Origin: Sambucus nigra
Taxonomy: Eukaryota > Streptophyta > Magnoliopsida > Dipsacales > Adoxaceae
DNA length: 64,000 nucleotides
Assembly: GCA_949130495.1 (NCBI GenBank)
Contig: OX422210.1
Location: 497,465,760-497,529,759, forward strand
Direction: 5' to 3'
Part shown: piece after piece, positions 30,716-41,527 of the stretch
How positions within the stretch are numbered: the first letter of the stretch is position 1
Layout of the letters: each line of letters starts with the position of its first letter
Made by a program: the position numbers and the translations under genes
The notes under the pieces: generated by a model
Told to the model about the DNA's origin: nothing
Seen by the model: only the letters and a program-made list of their open reading frames with translations
Databases searched by the model: none

Positions 30716-31619
30716 CGTGTTACAAGCATTGTTCTCCATCAAAAGCTAAGTTTTTATTTTCTCTACGTATAATCAATTATACATACATCTGTTAATTCAA
30801 TCATGATTTTTATGTTTATATACATAAATTAGTTGTCCAATTTTTATTTATGAAATCTGCAAAAATTGCATATCATGATTTCAAAATCATAACTGTTAAA
30901 TTAGTTCTTGTTGAGAAATCTGTGAAATGGTGGATTTCATAAATCAAAACCTTTGGCTTGATTCTCAAGTTAAAATTTTATCTCATGAAATCAATATTTT
31001 AAATGATTACATATACCAATATATACGATGATGATAAGATTTGATAATTTTCATTGTTGATTTTGAAATAATTTTTGAAAGATCTTTGATGACTATTCAA
31101 ATTCCCATTACATTTTTAATCAGAGAATGGGAAAAGGTTAAAGACAATAAAAAGTTTTCTCATGGAAATCATGACCCAGATCTACTTTCTCTCTCTTCAA
31201 ATTTGAGTCTCTTTGTATTCATGTTTATGAACTATATACTTAATTTGGTTCATCTTCCATCTATGTCAATAAAGTCTCATTGATTGATTTTTGATATAAA
31301 TTTGGTAATAACTTCGATCATTCAACATATTTTTATCTCTCCAAATAGGGAATAGGAGAGGATCAATATAAAAAATAATTTTCTCTCACCTGAAAAATCA
31401 TTACCCACCTCTTGTAAAAGAGGATCAGTAAAACAAATCATGACCATATCAAGACTCTGGGCACAAATTTGATATGTTGGCCCCTCGTTCATCACATCAC
31501 GGGATTTCTTTATCGGAATCACACGATCTAGTGGATTAGATGAGTATTCATTTAATTAACATTCTTAATGCTTAAATTTTACATCGAATGTTATTTTTCT
31601 GATCTAAGGATTCAAGATA

Positions 31620-32100
31620 TTTTGGTCAGCCATCTATATTGTTGGTCGGCATCATCTTGGGCCATCTTTTATTAAAGGGAAGCTTAAACAGACCATTTTG
31701 TTTGTCGAAGATAAGATGTGAAGATCCATCAGCAACGTTGAAATAATTTTATCCAACTACGAAGTATCTTATTGTTGGTCGGAGACTCATATTGTAGCTC
31801 AGGGGAACCAATTGCAGGTCGACGATCATCTACTTCTTGATCGGTGACGTCTCAGTCTTGTTCGAAGGGTCAAATTTACTGGTTGGCAACTATCGAACCA
31901 TACACTTCTTGGTCGGTGACACCTGATGTTGTTCGGTGACAATCCAACAGCTGGTCTGCAATATCAATGCACCATTTTTGTTGATCGGCGAAATTGCTCA
32001 GCTGGTCGGGGACCATTTTCTTCTTGGTCGACACCATATATTCTATAACTTGAGATATCCTTAAATGTTGGTCGGCAACATCCATGCCGTTTGTCGGCAG
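31620..32100. repeat. Dispersed TTGGTCGG motif cluster
   Basis: About fourteen variants of TTGGTCGGCRAC occur at 20-50 bp spacing (for example TTGTTGGTCGGCATC, CTTGGTCGGTGACACC, GCTGGTCGGGGACC, GTTGGTCGGCAACATCC). The same word recurs in both LTRs and near 33590, 34070 and 34665. The region carries no convincing ORF. Confidence 0.65.
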
Positions 32101-32799
32101 CAGTAGAATCTTAGAGTATTAAAAATGCGAAGCACCCCAGATATTTCTTTAAACACGAGTTCAGCTCGGGGACAAACAGGGTCTTAAGTCTTTTTTTTAA
32201 CTTGTGATCACCCCAAAAATATTTTTAAAACCAAGTGATAAATAATTTTCAAACAACAACTTATACCTGATTAGTTGTTGGAGATTAAACAACTTTACAA
32301 AAAACTCTACGTCTTATTTATGATGCATATTTGATAAAAATTTGTCCATCTCACACACATTTGGCACAAAAATATTATTTCGTATTTTGAAATTTTTATT
32401 ATTTTATGCTGATACACATCACATATTGTTTGGCTGAATAATTATTCTCATGACAATAATTATTTGATCTAGTCTAGACAGGTTCTCGGGCAGCTTATTA
32501 AGATTTCATAGGGACGATATTCAATCCCGACGAAAGCTCAACCACAATCTTAAAACTCTAGAAACTATTATTGCTCGACATTAGGCAATTTTGCCTCGAC
32601 ATATCAGCCAACATATATTATTTCATTTTTTTGAAATTAATATTTTTATTTCTCAAGCATATACATATCATATATTGATTGGATGAGTAAATTATTCTCA
32701 TGACTAATCAATTCAGCCTACACAAATGGTAGAGCAAGATATTAATTTTTACAGGTGCAAGACTCAATGCCAACGAATGCTCAGAAATAATCTGGAAAC

Positions 32800-33470
32800 T
32801 ATTATCATTTCACTCGGAGATATCGGCTCAAGAACAAATTATTCTATATCCGTTCGGATTCATATTTTATATTTATCTCAGCATGGAGCTCGAAAAATTT
32901 CTTCTCTCTATATATATTCAGCTCCGAGGAAAAGCTACAACAGTTATTATATTTCACCCCCAACGGATAGTTGGTCGAGGCAATTCTTATTTATATTCAG
33001 GCCCAGATATCGGCTCAAGCACAAATTATTCTATATATCCCTTGGGATTCATATTCTATATTCATCTCAACATGGAACTCGGCGAGATACTTATTATCAT
33101 ATTCAGCTCCGAGGAGAACTATAACATTTATTATATATCACCCCCAACGGATAGTTGGTCGGGGTAATTCTTATTTATATGCAGGCCCAACAAATTTCTC
33201 GGCCATATTCTTATGTTCTGGAAAATATTATTCTTATTCGGCATTATGCAATTGTTCCTCGACAAGATACTTATTCATCTTTAAGGAGAAATACAACATT
33301 CGTTGTATTTCACCCCCAACGGATAATTGGTCGGATAATTCTTATTTATATTCAGGCCTGACAACGTTCTCGGCCATATTCTTATGTTCTGGAAGATCTT
33401 ATTCTTGTTCGGCATTATATAATTCTACCTCGACAGATCAACGAGGCACTTTATTATTATTATTCTTTAT
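32800..33470. repeat. Imperfect direct repeats of 150-180 bp
   Basis: Recurring blocks such as CACCCCCAACGGATARTTGG TCGG followed by ATTCTTATTTATATTCAGGC (near 32960, 33150, 33313) and CTCGGCCATATTCTTATGTT (near 33200 and 33370) show several diverged tandem copies of a longer unit. The open frames across it are unlike any gag or pol. Confidence 0.6.
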
Positions 33471-33545
33471 ATCTATTTGGATGCATATTCTATTCTTATT
33501 TCAGCATGGAGCTCGACAAATATTTATAATCATATATTCAGCACC

Positions 33546-33779
33546 GAGGAGGTCTCCAGCATTTATTATATCTTATTCCCAATAATTTGTTGGTCAGCGT
33601 CGAGGAGGTCTCCAGCATTTATTATATCTTATTCCCAACAATCTGTTGGTCAGCTCCGAGGAGGTCTCCAGCATTTATTATATTTTATTCCCAACAATCT
33701 GTTGGTCAGCGCCGAGGAGATCTCCAGCATTTATTATATCTTATTCTATTCCCAACAATCTGTTGGTCAACTCCGAGGA
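33546..33779. repeat. 56-bp tandem repeat, four copies
   Basis: Unit GAGGAGGTCTCCAGCATTTA...CTGTTGGTCAGCTCC starts at 33546, 33602, 33658 and 33714; the last copy has a 5-bp insertion (TTATTC TATTCCC). The unit is not a multiple of three. Confidence 0.85.
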
Positions 33780-33794
33780 AGTCTCTATCATCAA

Positions 33795-34050
33795 AAATGT
33801 ATTCCTCCGGGAAGTCAAACTTGTATTCCTCCGGGAAGTAAAACTTGTATTCCTTCGGGAAGTAAAGCTACTTGTATTCCTCCGGGAAGTAAAGCTACTT
33901 GTATTCCTACGGGAAGTAAAGCTACTTGTATTCCTACGGGAAGTAAAACTTGTATTCCTCCGGGAACTAAAACTTGTATTCCTACGGGAAGTAAAACATG
34001 TATTCCTCCGGGAAGTAAAACTATGTATTCCTATGGGAAGTAAAACTATT
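33795..34050. repeat. 24/27-bp minisatellite, about ten units
   Basis: GTATTCCTCCGGGAAGTAAA followed by ACTT (24 bp) or GCTACTT (27 bp). Because both lengths are multiples of three, several frames on both strands stay open (CIPPGSK on plus, TSRRNTSF on minus). I treat these frames as repeat artefacts, not genes. Confidence 0.9.
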
Positions 34051-34261
34051 ACTAAAAATGTCAACTCAGGTTGGTCGGAAACATTTTATGAGTATGTGAA
34101 AGCGATCAAGCAAAAAGTATTCAAAGTTCACATTCCACACTTGGGGGCTCTATTAAAAATCCAGTTGTTCATTCGGTGGCACATTCTCATAACATCATGC
34201 AGTCGAGCATCAGATTCATCCCTAACTAATTATCATTCAGAAGTTGTTTTTCTTGCTCGAG

Positions 34262-34410
34262 AATTAGTTCAGGAGGCTATTGAAGTTCAGGAGGTATATT
34301 GAAGTTCAGGAGGAATATTGAAGTTCAGGAGGTATATTGATGTTTAAAAGGCGTATTCAGAAGTTCAGGAAGCGCATTCAAAAGTTCAGGAGGCATATTC
34401 AGGAGTTATT
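34262..34410. repeat. About 21-24-bp repeat, seven units
   Basis: GTTCAGGAGGYATATTGAA units in tandem, with later copies reading GTTCAGGAAGCGCATTCAAA. It follows an unrelated segment after the minisatellite. Confidence 0.8.
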
Positions 34411-34959
34411 ATGCACATACTATTGAAGTTCAGAAGTCAAATTTAGCATCTATAGCACTGAGATCTTTATTACTACTGCCCCGACCAACATTGAAGAAGA
34501 AGTTGTATGAAAATGTTTTGAAGTCCACCACTAGCTTGGTACTAATCAGATTGAAGAGTTGGGTTCAAAAGCTAGTATGTTACTCGACAAAGTATTTAGA
34601 GGAGCATAAATCAGAAGAATCAAGCACGTGAAGTTAGCACTCAGTTTCTCGGCACAGGAGGCAGTTGGTCGGCTAACAAACCAATCAACATACTTGAAGA
34701 TTATGACAAGCTACAAGCTGCATACTATAGCATGGCTGCATCCAAATTCCCATGGGTGATACATAGCACATGGAGTTCCTCAAAATAAAGATTAGCAACC
34801 ATCGATCAGCCTATATCATATGTCGTCCAAGAGATAATGCACTTTATGTTGAACAAATCAAGAAGGTAGATCAAGAATTTCACGATCACCGAGCAACACT
34901 GCAGAATAAATACTCCATCCTTTCAAGTAAACCATCAAGCATGGAGCATTGGGGGCTTC

Positions 34960-35639
34960 TGTTAACGCAAAAATTCTCCATCTACGAGGACCAATCAGAA
35001 AAGGACACATGTCATCCTACGTGGAAATATTCGACACCCAAGGAGAGTTGGTCGGCATCTGAGGAGAGTTGTTCGGCACCCTAGGAGTATTAGTCAGCGC
35101 CCGAGGAGAGTTGGTCGGCACCCGAGGAGAGTTAGTCGGCACCCGAGGAGAGTTGGTCGGCATACCAACCAGGAAGATCAAAGGATAACTATGCATTTAA
35201 TGTGCATTAATGAAGATGGCAGCGCATTTAATGAGCCTTAATGTACATTTATACTGTATTAATAGATGACAACACATAGCATACCAAGCAATTCAATAAT
35301 CAGATTCGTTGAATCTAGACATAAATGTCTACATACAATGAATCTCTTTATCTCCCATCACTATAAATACATGTATCCCCTTAGCCAAAAGGGGAGAGAT
35401 CCGGGAGGAGATCCTACAACGATGAGAGACCATACACAAGATACACCCTTTTTCTCCCTCTCTCTACCACATTGTGCTATTAAAAACCCCATGGGAATAA
35501 AATAACAGTGGACGTAGGCTTTTCCTTATAGTCGAATCACTTTAACAATCTTTGTCTCTCATGTGCTTGATTGGAGTGCTTTTATTTATTTATCTGTGAT
35601 CATAAAAATGGGTTTCGGTCCAGTTTTTTTGCATCAACA
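34960..35639 (+). repeat. 3' LTR of pol-less element (680 bp)
   Basis: Matches 30070-30694, with additional GAGAGTTGGTCGGCACCCGA units at 35040-35165 accounting for most of the 55-bp length difference. Confidence 0.9.
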
Positions 35640-35774
35640 GTTGCATATGCTAAATGCAATCTCTTGCCCGCGAAAAAAGGTATTCTATCCCAATAAATTG
35701 ATTTTCAAGTGTTGATCCTTGCTAGGATTCTTTTACATTGCTCGGCACGTGCAAAGTTATAAGTTAGGGGGATT
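35640..35774. other. End of Athila interior with polypurine tract
   Basis: GTTGC duplication at 35640-35644, then Athila sequence to the PPT AAGTTAGGGGGATT (about 35761-35774) directly before the 3' LTR. Confidence 0.75.
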
Positions 35775-37368
35775 TGATTAGGCATAAATTCTTCCTAATT
35801 TATCCCTTTAATTTAGTTACTTTTAGCACCTCGATCAGCATAATCGATTTGATTTTATCTGATAATCTTACTACTGACCTTTTCTAACGAGTAACCCGAG
35901 TTTCTGGTATTTCGTATTGATTTTACAGGTTTTTGATGTCAATTAAAGAAAGAAAGAAATCGGAAGAATCAAGAAAGAAAATAAGGAAAGTCAAAAAGGG
36001 CAAAATTGTAATTTTTACCTAGAATTCGGATGAGGCATCTAAAGAGAAGTTGAAGAGCCTTCAATTACAAGTACATAGGAAGACACATCACCTCAATCAA
36101 AATCCCGGTGTGAAAGTTATGAGTAGTCAAAGTCTGAGGAAAAAGTCAAAGGAAGCCCCGACAGATCCGGTCCGGACCAATCCGCATTGCCAAATTCAAG
36201 AGAACCCAAGATCGAAGACAGATTAAAGTGCTAAGGAAATAAAAGAACCGATCCATCCCTGATCGATCCACTAAGGAAATAAAAGAAACGATCCAGATTC
36301 CAGCCAGACCAAATCGCAAGAGGACCGGACCGGTCCGACTGTTGAATTTTTATTTTCTAAACTTCCTCTAATGGAGAGTCTTAATGCAACTGAAACTCTT
36401 GGAGTTTTGTAGGGTATTTAAACCCATTTTATTGTCATTCTTATCATGAAGAATTTATCTTATTTTCCATTCTTTTAAGAAAAACCATAGTTTGAAGCTT
36501 GCTTACAAATTTAATTCCAAGTTTGAAGATTATTCAGATTTCTGTGATTACAAGTATTTTTAATTGTTGCTTTTAGTGCTTTGGTAAGATTAGTAGTTAA
36601 ATTCTTCTATCCAATCTCTTATCTAGATCATTCTACAGTTCTTCCTTAGTATAATCATGGTTTCCTGCAATTCAAAAATTGTTTTCATTAGTTTTAGCAT
36701 GTTAGGCTAGATTTTCTAAGGTCGGGGTACATGAACCCAACCTGATGTGGTAGTTGCATGTATGTAAAATTAATCCTCTAAATTTAATGAATTTATTACG
36801 ACCGTATTGCGTAGGAACGCGACAATTGTAGATCTTTGGATCTCGTTTGCTTTCGGGTAATCGGGATGTTTTAGAATGAAATTCGAGTGTAACTATTGCA
36901 ATACCGATTTACTCGTCCTCTGATTAAGTATTGTGTGGGCTTGAACCTCATATACGTAATGCTTGGGAGTACTAAATTCTGGGTCTAATTAATCATTTAA
37001 ATTTACGATTAGTTTTATATCATCAATACATTAGGGTTAGGGGATTGTATTCCCATCCTGTTTTCTTCATCATATAGTTTAAAGTTTCAAATCATTCTTC
37101 GTCAGTATTTTAGGTAATTTAGAATAGTTGCACTTTTTCATAATTTCACAATTGCATCTAGTGTTGTTATTCCACAAATCAAATCAATTTTTCTTTTTCC
37201 TTTAGAGTCAGAGTTAGGATTTCCTTATCTATCCAACGTCATTTCAATTCCATTGTCCTATTTCCCTGTGGATACGATCCCGACTTATTGGGGTTATTAC
37301 TAACGCGACAGGCTTACACTTGAGTCTAGAAGAGAATGCACATTAGAGACACTTTCTGAGTCGCGTCA
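35775..37368 (+). repeat. 3' LTR of Athila-like element
   Basis: 1594 bp, TGATTAGG...GCGTCA, followed by GACCC (37369-37373). The internal 40-bp tandem pair is present with substitutions (GAACCGATCC and GAAACGATCC near 36245-36290). Confidence 0.93.
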
Positions 37369-37373
37369 GACCC

Positions 37374-39257
37374 CAACAAATCCCCTAGTCCTAATGGTTA
37401 TTATGCTATTTTTTTCAAAGTGATTGGTATAGTATGGGGGATAAAGTTAGGGAAGCTGTGTTATATTTCTTTAGATCTTGAAGAATGTTGAAGGAGTGGA
37501 ACATTATTGTGATTAGTCTGATTCGTAAAGTTCCTAATCCATGTACTATGAAGGATTTAGACTTATCTCTTATTCTAACACAAGTGATAAGATCATCTCA
37601 AAAGTGAATGTGAAGACGCTTAGGGGAATTATGCCTAGTTTGGTAAATTTTAGGTAATTTGCCTTTATAAAAGGTAGGAATATAACTGACAATGTATTAT
37701 TAATGCAAAAAATATTTAGAGGCTATCAATTGAACTCTAGTGATCCAATATATGCTTTGAATATTAATGTAATAAAAACCTATAATTTGGTGAATTGGGA
37801 GTTTATTGTTGATGTGCTTAAAGCTATGGAATTCCCTGAGATTGTTTATCAATGCATCTTGGAGTGTGTCAAAACATCTAGTTTCTCTATTAGTGTGAAT
37901 GATGGTATTAATGGTTGTTTTAAGGGTAATAATGGCATTAACAAGGTGATCTTATGTCTCCCTACTTATTTCTCCTTATTATGGAAGATTTTTTTTTGAT
38001 AATTGATGATGAAATTAGCAAAGGAATTTTTTCTTTCCATCCTAAATACAAGGAGCTCAACATTTCTCATGTAATGCTTGCTGATGACTTGTTTATTATG
38101 GCAAGGGTTGATGACAACTCTTTGAAGGTTATTGATAATTTTTTTAAAAATTTCAAAGATGTGTTTGGATTAAGAGTTAGTAAGCCTAAATACGAAACAT
38201 TTTTTGCTAGCATTGTTGAGGAAGAGAAGCAGAGACTTACAAATTTAATGGGAATGAATATTGGTTGTCTACCAGTTAAGTATTTGAGGGTCATTCTTAT
38301 ATTTAAAAGACTTGAAGTTAATGATTGAAATATTCTTGTGGAGAAGTTAATGTATAAAATCACAAACTGGACAAATAGATGGATTTCTTATACTGGGAGA
38401 ATTCAATTAGTTATTTATATTCTTAGAAGTATTCAAATCTACTAGATTAGTATTTTTGCATTTCCTAAAAGTGTTATCAAAGATACTAATCAAGTTATTA
38501 GGAGATTTATTTGGTCTGGTATTGACTTTAAGAAGTATGGTGCTAAGGTGGCTTAGGAGGATATTCGTTATCTACTTGAGGAAAGGGGTTTAGGAATTGC
38601 GAATTTGTTAGTGTGGAATAATGTTTGTATACTTAGACACATATGGGATTTGGCTAGAAAGAAAGATTCTCAATTGGTTAAGTGGATACATTATGTCATT
38701 ATTAAACTAAACACTTTATTGACAGTGAAATTATCCAATGAAGCTTCTTGAAATGGGCAAACCTTTAAAAGCTAAGAGATAAAGGTAAAGGGTTTATTAA
38801 ATATCACATTGGCAGAGGGGACAATGCCCCTTATGAATGGGAGAATAATAGTCTATGATGCTTCATGATATAATAGAGCTAAAGTTAAGGATTTTATGAA
38901 TGCTAATGGATGGGTATTTTTGAGACCTGTTTCTAATGATCTTATTGAGTTGGATAATACCAGTGTAGTGCCTAATGTTGATATTAATTTTTGGGTTTGT
39001 TGGATAGATTCTAGATGTGGTCAATTTAATTTTAGTGATACTTATGATGCATTAATAGAAAGGAAGGATACTTTTTTTTTTATGGAAGGAAGATAAGTTT
39101 TCAAAGAGAATTCCCAAATGTGATTTCTTTTTATGGGTGGTTTGTCTTAATAAACTTTGAACTAGGGACATAATGAAATCTTGGGGTATTATTGATGAGG
39201 ATAACTGTATCTTATGTGGAATAGCTGTGGAAAGAAGAAATCATCTCATTTTATGTC
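37374..39257 (+). pseudogene. LINE-1 ORF2: reverse transcriptase and zf-RVT part
   Basis: Coding resumes with the RT start DPNKSPSPNGYYAIFFKV, WNIIVISLIRKVPNPCTMKD, AFIKGRNITDN (about 37668, frameshifted) and YALNINVIKTYNLVNWEFIV. At 37920-38328 it reads SPYLFLLIMEDFFLIIDDEI, the catalytic block VMLADDLFIMARVDDNSLKV near 38072, and FGLRVSKPKYETFFASIVEE. Further: YLRVILIFKRLEVND, KITNWTNRWISYTGRIQLVI, PKSVIKDTNQVIRRFIWSGI. The zinc-finger-like zf-RVT domain closes it: KRIPKCDFFLWVVCLNKL (about 39100) and DEDNCILCGIAVERRNHLIL. It ends within that domain at CACTA position 39258. Many frameshifts and stops. Confidence 0.88.
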
Positions 39258-39610
39258 ACTAAACCAAAACAGGGTTTTTATCACTTTTCACTCGCAAGTA
39301 GTTGTTAAGGTTAAAAACCTTGACAAAAAAAAATAGGGATCCCTTGCCACGGTCTTTGACCCTTACAAGATTGTGACAACGTGTTGTTAAGGTCGTGTCA
39401 TGAACATTGACAAGGATTTTGTCACAATCTTATCAGTGCCAAAAAACATGACAAGGGTTGTTTTGTTGTCACGATCCTGTCGGGGGAAAAGACCGTGATA
39501 ACAAGTGAATATTAAAACACATTTCTCTCATCCCTATTCTCACAACAAGCCATTCTCTCTCAACAAATTAAAACCACTTCTTTCTCAATCGTTCCCTCTC
39601 CTCACAACAA
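39258..39610 (+). mobile_element. 5' end of a third CACTA-like element
   Basis: CACTAAACCAAAACAGGGTT at 39258 cuts the LINE-1 zf-RVT domain. It is followed by subterminal repeats related to the other two (AGTTGTTAAGGTTAAAAACC, CACGGTCTTTGACCC, CAATCTTATCAGTG, CACGATCCTGTCGGGG...GACCGTGATAA), then by a CT-rich leader (TCTCTCATCC...CCCTCTCCTC) ending CGAAACAG|GGTATT. The order terminus, subterminal repeats, CT leader matches the other two elements. No transposase follows and no closing TIR was found before LINE-2 coding at about 40430, so the element is truncated. Confidence 0.65.
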
Positions 39611-40430
39611 ATCGAAACAGGGTATTAATTCTTCTGTTTAATTATAAACAAAGTATTAATTTATTTATTTAATGTTCCAAGATCGATGGAACAATTATAG
39701 TTGGGGTCCTGTTTAGATATTCATACAAACTAAAAATCGATGGCACACTTATGGTGGTAACTGTTTTAAAGTGGATGTTGAGATTTTTCTTGCAATTTCG
39801 GCTTTATGTAATTGTTTAAGAAGATGTTTTGATATTCTAGGCTAACTGTCTGTTCAAAAGTGAATTTGTTGAGTTTTATTATAACAGACGTGTTGAGTTT
39901 TGACATGAAGGGGAAAAATTATAATTATACTTGCAATAATAGTTCAAAATTATAACAGTTTTGACATGATTGTAATAGATGTGTTGAGTTTGATTGTAAC
40001 AAATTTATTGAGTTTTTTACATGAATTGGAAAAATTATAACAAAAGTTCAAAAGAATCTCAAAATTATAATTAGCATAAATGACCTTTCCTTAGTTTAGA
40101 CTTGGAACTAATTTTAAGTTGACCTAAAAATCTTTCTTAAATAGTTTCACTTCACATACTCCAAATCTTCCACACTAAATTTAATATATTAGTCTAGTCA
40201 TTTGGATTCTTGTTTGTCATGTTTTACAATTGATTAGGTTTATAATTTGGGTTAAAAGTTTTAAGTTGAAGGAATAAGATGAAGTGGATATAAAAGGTAA
40301 ATTTTACATTTAACGTAGTAGGGTGTTATCTCTAATTATCAATTTTTATTGCCCCTTAATGGCGTTAATGGTCTATTGGATGGGGGGAGTCTAATTTTTA
40401 GAAAAGCATGGAGTTATGTCTAATATTGGC
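39611..40430. other. AT-rich stretch, no gene; imperfect repeats
   Basis: 39860-40080 carries diverged repeats of GTGTTGAGTTTTGACATGA and TTGAGTTTTTTACATGAATT with AAAATTATAA blocks. Otherwise nothing is recognised. It may be the remaining interior of the third CACTA element plus 5' sequence of LINE-2. Confidence 0.4.
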
Positions 40431-41527
40431 ATATGTACTTTCATTAATTCTCTCTAGAAGTGATCGTTTATGGAAGACTCAAGACCTTAAAGAAAAACTA
40501 TCTATATTATGGAATCTCTAGCATCTGTGGAGACTTACTCCTATTGGTAAGGGCTTTTTTAAAATGAATTTCCCTATAGTAGATATTATGTTGAAAATCT
40601 GGTCTAGATGGTCCCATTCTTTAGAGCCAGTAATTACTAAACTCATTAAATGGAGCCCAAATTTTAAACCTTCAGACCTCAAACAAACATCTTCTCACGT
40701 TTGGGTACAATTCATAAACCTAAATACATTATATTGGCATCGAAAAACTCTTTTGAGATTGCTAGATGTCTTGACAATCCTATCAAAATAGATCATTCCA
40801 CAATTGACAAAAGATTAGGCCATTATGCTAGAGTCATAATTAAAATGGAGCTAGTAGAAAATGATCCCCATGAACAATCTTGATCAAAAAGTAAGATTTC
40901 ATCTTTGAATAAGAAGTTACCTATGAAAATCTCCCTCCTAGATATAACCATCATTGTATTCTTGGGCACTGGGTCACTGAATGAAGAGTTATTCATAAAA
41001 TCTAAGTTGAAGCATCAAATGAGCCATCTTAAATGGCCAATACAGACAACTTTAATGGAGGAAGGTCTAGAGGCAGATCCTTTCAAAGGCATAATCCCAT
41101 TTATATGGTCTTACAGAAGGCTAGTAAGGAGAACGAGGGTAAATATAGTGCCAAAGACTCAAATGGAGTTGAAATTAATGAAGAACCTCCCAGTGATTAT
41201 AACCGGTTAGACTTGATTTTGAATCTTCCTCCATATCCAAAGATTGCAGAGATAAAGACAACAATCCACATGATTTAATAAGAACTAATCTGATGCGGTC
41301 CAATTCTCCCCCTCATCCATCTTCATTTAATCCTGACCATCATCAAGTTGATCCTCATACTATTAAAGTCCACTATAAAGTGGATCATAATTCACAGCCT
41401 TTTAAATTCCTCTCCTCATCATAGGCCAATATCATGGATGAGGAAGAGGATCAGAGAGAATATAATGATGAAGACTCCACAGGGGATGGTACCACTCCTC
41501 TGTTTGATCATGAACTGTCCAATGAAC
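40431..41527 (+). pseudogene. LINE-2 ORF1 (DUF4283 type), interrupted by a solo LTR
   Basis: Reading KEKLSILWNL, LTPIGKGFFKMNFPIVDIML and KLIKWSPNFKPSDLKQTSSH, VWVQFINLNTLYWHRKTLL, then after one frameshift FEIARCLDNPIKIDHSTIDK, RLGHYARVIIKMELVEND. This block order is the DUF4283 part of a LINE ORF1 of a different subfamily from LINE-1 (compare its SSFDNRPLIVKP core). After 40905 come hydrophilic tail frames (LKWPIQTTLMEEGLEADPFK and others). The sequence stops at 41527 at the solo LTR; the five bases TGAAC are repeated at 44412. Confidence 0.75.
41523..41527. repeat. Target site duplication TGAAC (left)
   Basis: Exactly repeated at 44412-44416 around the solo LTR. Confidence 0.88.

Larger units (their letters stand above)
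30070..35639 (+). mobile_element. Nested pol-less LTR retrotransposon (LARD-like), 5.57 kb
   Basis: LTRs 30070-30694 and 34960-35639 begin TGTTAACG and end CATCAACA, with a perfect GTTGC target duplication. A PBS-like TGGCGCCGTCTGTGGGAA sits at 30698 and a G-rich PPT (CATTGGGGGCTTC) just before the 3' LTR. The 4.3-kb interior has no gag, protease, RT or integrase motif in any frame I read; instead it has several short repeat arrays and a recurring TTGGTCGG motif. It must have moved with another element's enzymes. LTR similarity is high: about 3 differences over about 140 aligned bases near 30230-30370 versus 35180-35320. It is therefore younger than its Athila host. Confidence 0.9.
19275..37368 (+). 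mobile_element. Athila-like Ty3/gypsy LTR retrotransposon, about 18.1 kb with nested insertion
   Basis: LTRs of about 1.58-1.59 kb begin TGATTAGG and end GCGTCA, flanked by a perfect GACCC duplication. The PBS follows the 5' LTR and matches the 3' end of plant tRNA-Asp. Domain order is gag, protease, RT, RNase H, integrase, then a further ORF between integrase and the 3' LTR, as in the Athila lineage. Integrase after RT rules out copia. Several nonsense codons and small frameshifts make it inactive. A second LTR element (30070-35639) is inserted in its 3' non-coding region; without it the element is about 12.5 kb. Confidence 0.92.

Noticed and set aside
33795..34050. CRISPR-like array of regularly spaced repeats
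   Set aside because: Units are contiguous with no unique spacers, lie inside an LTR retrotransposon of a plant, and no cas gene is present.
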